Assembly (NCBI GenBank): GCA_945913025.1 | Contig: CAMECJ010000007.1 | Coordinates: 34,208-98,207 of the forward strand | Direction: 5' to 3' | DNA: 64,000 bases | From: an uncultured Elusimicrobia bacterium | GTDB taxonomy: Bacteria; Elusimicrobiota; Elusimicrobia; Elusimicrobiales; Elusimicrobiaceae | Shown here: positions 60,177 through 64,000 of the stretch, piece after piece | Layout: each line of letters starts with the position of its first letter | Position numbering within the stretch: the first letter of the stretch is position 1 | Translations under genes and position numbers: made by a program | The notes under the pieces: model-generated | The model's input: the letters and a program-made list of their open reading frames with translations, nothing else | Databases searched by the model: none | Told to the model about the DNA's origin: nothing

Positions 60177-61361
60177 TTAATCTTTTTTATAAGCGCGAAG
60201 CAGTAATTCTTTGTCAGCATCATCTGTGTTTTCCAGTTCCTGCAAAGCGTTTTCTTTCAGGTGTTGTTTATGTTTATATTCGCTGTCCACTCTTTGAACC
60301 ATTTCCGTATTAGCGGGGTCTTTTCTGATCGCGTGTTCCTGCAGGCGGTGTTTTTTTACATCGTCTCCTATCTGTATAAACAATTTTTTTAAAGCCAAAA
60401 AAGTATTTTCTTCATAATCCTCATTTAAAACATGTTGGTCAAAAAGGCTGCGCATAATAATGGTATGGTCCGCCAGTAATTTATAGGTGCTCCACGCGTC
60501 ACCCGCCCCGAAATGAGACATTTTTAACAACGCATTTGTTTCGTTCCTCAAGCGCGGGTTGATGCTTTCAAATTGATGCCGTAAATCAAAAAACCGGTGC
60601 ATATTTTGAAACAGGATACCGAGCAAGCGGTCGTCTTTCGTTCTGCCGTATTGGGTAAGAATTTGCATTTCGGTTCGTTCTAACGCGGCATAAATATCGT
60701 CGTCAATAGTTAACAGTAAAAAAGGATTTTTGGTAAGAATGGCAAAATACAACCCTTCCGGCGTGTAGCGCACTTCCGCTTTCAGTTTACTGTCCATAAT
60801 GGAGTATTGTACGGTTTTGGTAAGTTTCTGTACGGAAGCGTCTGCTAGGGTATGTACTTCTCCGTCGGATATTAAACCGGAGGGAATCCCTATGGTAGCC
60901 ACGGAAGGAATGGGCATAGATTTGGTTACCCGTCCGCAGACGAAAGCCAGCCTGTTCCAAAAAGTTAAATCCCTTGCGGTAATATTGTAGCCTGTTTTCC
61001 AATTAACGGCTTTCACATCACGTATGATGTCTAATTTTATTTCGTCAAATTCATCCGGTAAATCGGCGTTTGTTATACTGCCGTCCGATACTCTTGCAAA
61101 TGCAGCGGAGCTGATAAACGGCATATTGGGGATTGTTTGCTGTGTAACTTTATCTGCGCCGGGCGTTTCGTGCGGGGCGGAAGTGATTTCTGCGGCTGCG
61201 GTTTCGTCTATTTTTTCGGTAGCTTGAATAAATTGTTGTATTTCGCAGTCGCTGTCGGCGGAAAGAACGATCTCGTCTCCGTCCATACGCAAAGCAATTT
61301 CCGCAACAGCAGGCATATAGAATATGGATATAAATACAAGAATAGTAAACAGTTTTTTCAT
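60177..61361 (-). CDS. Exported protein of unknown function, 394 aa
   Basis: Not recognised. Signal peptide (about 1-20, MPAVA-E), an acidic Thr/Glu-rich stretch (about 45-75), a mixed middle domain (about 85-220), and a helical, charged C-terminal half that looks like coiled coil near the end (about 340-394, KHKQHLKENALQELENTDD). It is a monocistronic unit divergent from the methyltransferase gene. By composition it may be a periplasmic structural protein. Confidence 0.6.
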   Translation of the reverse strand: MKKLFTILVFISIFYMPAVAEIALRMDGDEIVLSADSDCEIQQFIQATEKIDETAAAEITSAPHETPGADKVTQQTIPNMPFISSAAFARVSDGSITNADLPDEFDEIKLDIIRDVKAVNWKTGYNITARDLTFWNRLAFVCGRVTKSMPIPSVATIGIPSGLISDGEVHTLADASVQKLTKTVQYSIMDSKLKAEVRYTPEGLYFAILTKNPFLLLTIDDDIYAALERTEMQILTQYGRTKDDRLLGILFQNMHRFFDLRHQFESINPRLRNETNALLKMSHFGAGDAWSTYKLLADHTIIMRSLFDQHVLNEDYEENTFLALKKLFIQIGDDVKKHRLQEHAIRKDPANTEMVQRVDSEYKHKQHLKENALQELENTDDADKELLLRAYKKD

Positions 61362-61514
61362 AACCGGTTATCCTCCTGCAAGTATTTCTGCCATTATATC
61401 AAATATTTTAGATGCCATGACCGGCGTTTTGGCTGTCAGCGGCGGCAGGGTTTTAGTTATTTTCCGCTTAAGGCGCGCCGCTTTTGCTGCCTGCGGGGGG
61501 AAGCGGGAATTTCG

Positions 61515-61520
61515 TATAAT
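61515..61520 (+). promoter_or_regulatory. TATAAT -10 of the rRNA methyltransferase gene, near-leaderless
   Basis: TATAAT lies ten bases before ATG 61531; the mRNA leader would be only about 3-4 bases. No ribosome site. Confidence 0.5.
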
Positions 61521-61530
61521 AAAGTATCTT

Positions 61531-62772
61531 ATGATTTTACCGCCAGAATTTATTGAGTATACCTCCAACTTGTTTGGCGCCGGCCGCTGGGAGCGTTTTA
61601 TGCAGTCTTTTTCGCACGAAACGCCCGTCAGCGTGCGGTTAAATCCGTGGAAAGCTGTCGCCAATCCCTTTCCGCAGTCGGAACCGGTACCGTGGTGCCG
61701 GCAGGGCTTTTGGCTCAAAGAACGTCCGCACTTTACGGGCGATCCTCTCTTTCACGCAGGGGTGTACTATGTGCAGGAAGCGGCTTCGCTGTTTTTGGAC
61801 TATGTTTTGCGGCAAGCGGTTACGGATCCGGTCAGTGCGCTGGATTTATGTGCCGCCCCGGGGGGAAAATCCACCCTGATGCGCGCCGCCCTGCCGGATG
61901 GATCTATGCTGGTTAGCAACGAGATAGACCTCCGCCGCGCCCATATTCTGTTGGAAAACATCTTAAAACAAGGACACTCCGGTGTATTGGTTACGCATAA
62001 TGCGCCAAAAGACTTTGCCAAAACAAACCTGATATTTGATGTGATTTTGGCGGACACGCCGTGCTCGGGCGAAGGACTTTTTCGGCGGGATCCGGCTGCT
62101 GTCAAGGAGTGGAGCCCGCAAAATGTGCGTTTTTGCGCGCAGCGTCAGCGTCAGATTTTGCGCGATATTTGGCCGTGCCTAAAAGACGGCGGGTTACTCA
62201 TTTACAGTACGTGCACGTTTAATACGTACGAAAACGAGGAAAACGTCCGCTGGATTGCCGAAGAACTGGGGGCGGAGATTTTGTCTGTGCCTGTATCGCC
62301 CGAATGGCAGATTACGGGCAGTTTGCTTGCGGATTATCATCAGCCCGTGTATCGTTTTATCCCGGGTACGACGCGCAGCGAGGGGCTGTTTATGGCTCTT
62401 CTGCGCAAACGGGGGGAAACCAATGCTTTTTCTACGCGGCCGTCCTCTTTGCGGGAGCAGCTGAAAAAGTACCCGTTTTTGCATTTACTTTACGACGGCC
62501 TTCCCCTGCCGGAAAGCAAAGGGCGGGACCAAATCCCGTCTGCGGCGCAGGCGCTGTCGTTGTCTGTGCGGGAAACGGATTTTCCGCGATTGGAACTGTC
62601 TAAAGAAGATGCCTTGCGCTATTTACACAGGGAAGTGCTTGTATTGCCCGCCGCCACGCCGCGCGGATTTGTGTTGGTAACGTATCAAGGTTATCCGCTT
62701 GGTTTTGTAAAGAACTTGGGAGACCGCGCCAACAACCTCTACCCCAAACCTTGGGCGATCCGCAAGTTGTAG
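61531..62772 (+). CDS. rRNA cytosine-C5 methyltransferase, RsmF/NOL1-NOP2-Sun family
   Basis: 413 residues from 61531; the frame stays open upstream, but ILPPEFIEYTSNLFG is the normal family start. The SAM-binding core has LDLCAAPGGKST, NEIDLRRAHILLEN, the motif IV ADTPCSGEGLF with the release Cys, and motif VI STCTFNTYENE with the catalytic Cys. A C-terminal extension (about 300-413) with KPWAIRKL resembles the RNA-binding tail of RsmF-like enzymes. It probably methylates 16S rRNA. Confidence 0.9.
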   Translation: MILPPEFIEYTSNLFGAGRWERFMQSFSHETPVSVRLNPWKAVANPFPQSEPVPWCRQGFWLKERPHFTGDPLFHAGVYYVQEAASLFLDYVLRQAVTDPVSALDLCAAPGGKSTLMRAALPDGSMLVSNEIDLRRAHILLENILKQGHSGVLVTHNAPKDFAKTNLIFDVILADTPCSGEGLFRRDPAAVKEWSPQNVRFCAQRQRQILRDIWPCLKDGGLLIYSTCTFNTYENEENVRWIAEELGAEILSVPVSPEWQITGSLLADYHQPVYRFIPGTTRSEGLFMALLRKRGETNAFSTRPSSLREQLKKYPFLHLLYDGLPLPESKGRDQIPSAAQALSLSVRETDFPRLELSKEDALRYLHREVLVLPAATPRGFVLVTYQGYPLGFVKNLGDRANNLYPKPWAIRKL

Positions 62773-62799
62773 GTTTGCTTATACGCGTACGAATAAAGG

Positions 62800-62805
62800 T
62801 ATAAT
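62800..62805 (+). promoter_or_regulatory. TATAAT -10, leaderless arrangement
   Basis: TATAAT, six bases, ATG at 62812; TTGCTT lies 19 bases upstream as a possible -35. Confidence 0.55.
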
Positions 62806-62811
62806 AATCCT

Positions 62812-63567
62812 ATGGGTTATTTTATGTCCTCAAAATCTTTGCTTTCTTTTGGGGTTTGGGCTGCATTTGCTGCGCTGTTGTGTTTTATGTATACCCGTGG
62901 TTGGTCGGCCAATGCGCCGATTTGGCTTTCGGGCACTTTTCCATTCCTCTTTTTTTGGCGCGTCATCCCGTCATTTACGCAGGAGTTCAGCTTCTCCCGC
63001 GGATAGGGTATATGTGCCTTTCTTTAGGCAGTTTGGACCTCTTTTTTCTCCTTTTTTATATCGTGTTTTTGACGAACTTGTCACACACCAAGGCGTTTTG
63101 CGGGGACTGCTGGCCGTTGCGCGGCGCGCCTTAAAGCCTTTGTTGGTCGGGCAAGTTCTGGCGGGAAGCGTTTTGTGTTTGTTTTTGGGGTGGATACCTT
63201 CGTTTGCTTACCTGTCTTTATTGCCGGTTTTCTTTTCCGCTTCTTTTGCTGCGGGTATTTTTACGGCTTTGTGGGTAATTAGTACCTGTTTGTTTGGGCT
63301 TTCGTTTGCCGTAACGGAAAACGCCTGTGAGGCTTGGGCGTTTTCTAAAAAAATGGCTAAAAAGAATCCTTTCTTTTGGGGTTATTTTTATTGGCTGTTT
63401 GGATAATGGGGTGGCTGGAGGCGTTTATTTTTATCACAATGGGCGTTTCCGAAGGAGCGTTCCTTTCCGTTTTTTATTTAGTGTTCGGGATGTTTAACCA
63501 GTTGATTGTATGGAGCGGATTTTTGAGTTGGCTCTTGGCGGAGCCGGACGCGTTGGCGGTAACATAA
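62812..63567 (+). pseudogene. Membrane protein gene broken by two frameshifts
   Basis: Coding potential starts in the frame of 62812 (hydrophobic, SLLSFGVWAAFAALLCFMY), moves by +1 near 62985-63006, continues as DRVYVPFFRQFGPLFSPFL through FSKKMAKKNP, and returns by -1 between about 63361 and 63406 into a last hydrophobic part ending 63567. Together they give a plausible polytopic protein of about 250 residues. The second shift lies in a T/G-run region. Either the gene is decayed, or the assembly has two indels, or frameshifting is used. Confidence 0.6.
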
Positions 63568-63620
63568 TTTGATTTCTTGGAAAAAAGTCTTATTCTATTT
63601 AAATAGACAAAGGATTTATT

Positions 63621-63848
63621 ATGATTATCACTCGTTCTCATAAAGCGTTTTCTTTTATTTGCGGGCTTGTTCTTCTCGCCTCAAACGCTGTTGGTGCCGA
63701 GGCCTCTGCCGATTTGAAAAAATCGGTTCAGTCATCCGTCGAAAAGGCTGTACAGGAGCTAAACGATGCGGCCTTGGTAAGCAAGGGCTATCAAATGGCG
63801 AAGGAAATGTGTCCGTATAGTCCGTCTTCTGATGATGCAGGAGTTTGA
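63621..63848 (+). pseudogene. Truncated exported protein, 3' part replaced
   Basis: Begins with AAAGGA and a signal peptide (about 1-26, SNAVGA-EA), followed by a helical stretch (DLKKSVQSSVEKAVQELND). After about codon 67 the DNA becomes a serine-recombinase fragment in another frame, so the last residues (SSDDAGV) are probably read out of frame. The true gene is cut short at the junction, near 63820. Confidence 0.55.
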
Positions 63849-64000
63849 GAAGAACTCTTGTAGCTTCGTATCCATTACCCAATCTTTTGATACCAGTAAT
63901 TCTATGGGTAAGTTGACGCTTAACATGCTTTTATCGTTTGCCCAATTTGAGCGCGAAGTATCGGCCGAGCGTGTGCGCGATAAACTGGCCGCTACCAAGG
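63823..64000 (+). pseudogene. Serine site-specific recombinase fragment, runs off window
   Basis: The frame from 63832 gives MMQEFEKNSCSFVSITQ and continues SFDTSNSMGKLTLNMLLSF then AQFEREVSAERVRDKLAATK, which matches the end of the catalytic domain and the long E helix of large-type resolvase/invertase recombinases. The N-terminal part, including the catalytic Ser, is absent here because a stop at 63778 and unrelated sequence precede it. It may be a remnant, or the far part of a rearranged mobile element continuing past the window. Confidence 0.7.

Noticed and set aside
1..64000. CRISPR arrays, tRNA genes, prophage or complete insertion sequences
   Set aside because: Looked for by eye; no regularly spaced repeats, no tRNA-like T-arm and acceptor pairing, and no transposase were found. 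A covariance search (tRNAscan-SE) would be needed to exclude a divergent tRNA.

Overview
The window looks like a chromosomal stretch of a Gram-negative, fermentative, host-associated anaerobe. The best guess is a gut member of the Elusimicrobiota (an Elusimicrobium/Avelusimicrobium-like lineage), but this rests on gene content and not on a phylogenetic marker. In favour: an electron-bifurcating-type [FeFe]-hydrogenase operon, NADP-type glutamate dehydrogenase, many amino-acid/peptide transporters, no respiratory genes, an outer membrane (TolC, lipoproteins, a beta-barrel protein), and many scattered type IV pilin-like genes without assembly genes, which I recall as a feature of Elusimicrobium minutum.

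Layout. 0-16 kb: a partial formiminotransferase, cold-shock protein, MATE exporter, PBP4-type carboxypeptidase, a tandem pair of M24 peptidases leading into efp, small exported proteins, a GT-C-like membrane protein, a Lys/Ala-rich exported protein and a DUF1646 transporter. 15-16 kb and 29-30.5 kb: two paralogous exported proteins ending in a response-regulator receiver-like domain. 16.2-20.5 kb: hydrogenase operon with a consensus promoter. 21-29 kb: thiamine pyrophosphokinase with an SSS symporter, two YfcC-type carriers, rsmI, a TsaC/Sua5 protein and an orphan histidine kinase. 31.4-36.6 kb: RNase P RNA, RNase HI and a MacAB-TolC-type export operon. 36.7-41.6 kb: a DAACS symporter, a rearranged pilin region and gdhA. 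41.7-49.5 kb: a DtxR-type regulator, ileS-lspA-TPR lipoprotein-P-type ATPase-queF operon. 49.8-54.5 kb: a Cys-rich pilin, nagZ and a second GT-C-like protein. 54.5-60 kb: a sialic acid locus (GT80-like sialyltransferase, MFS protein, neuA, neuC, neuB). 61.5-64 kb: an rRNA m5C methyltransferase, a frameshifted membrane gene and a broken junction with a serine-recombinase fragment.

The most interesting theme is the five pilin-like genes (20.8, 30.8, 38.6, 39.4 and 49.8 kb). Four share a promoter in which a 10-12 nt T tract separates a TTGACC-like -35 from a TGA-TANCAT extended -10, so slipped-strand variation is plausible. Three of those four also carry GTCAT...ATGAC palindromic elements. In two genes an 87-bp copy sits in frame inside the prepilin leader and lengthens it from about 10 to 39 residues. 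The fifth pilin lies behind a leader with a terminator and a competing helix, and is flanked by a 119-bp duplication of its neighbour's 3' end. Together these look like a dispersed, variably expressed pilin repertoire. A second theme is leaderless expression: at least five genes have a -10 hexamer exactly six nucleotides before ATG and no Shine-Dalgarno sequence.
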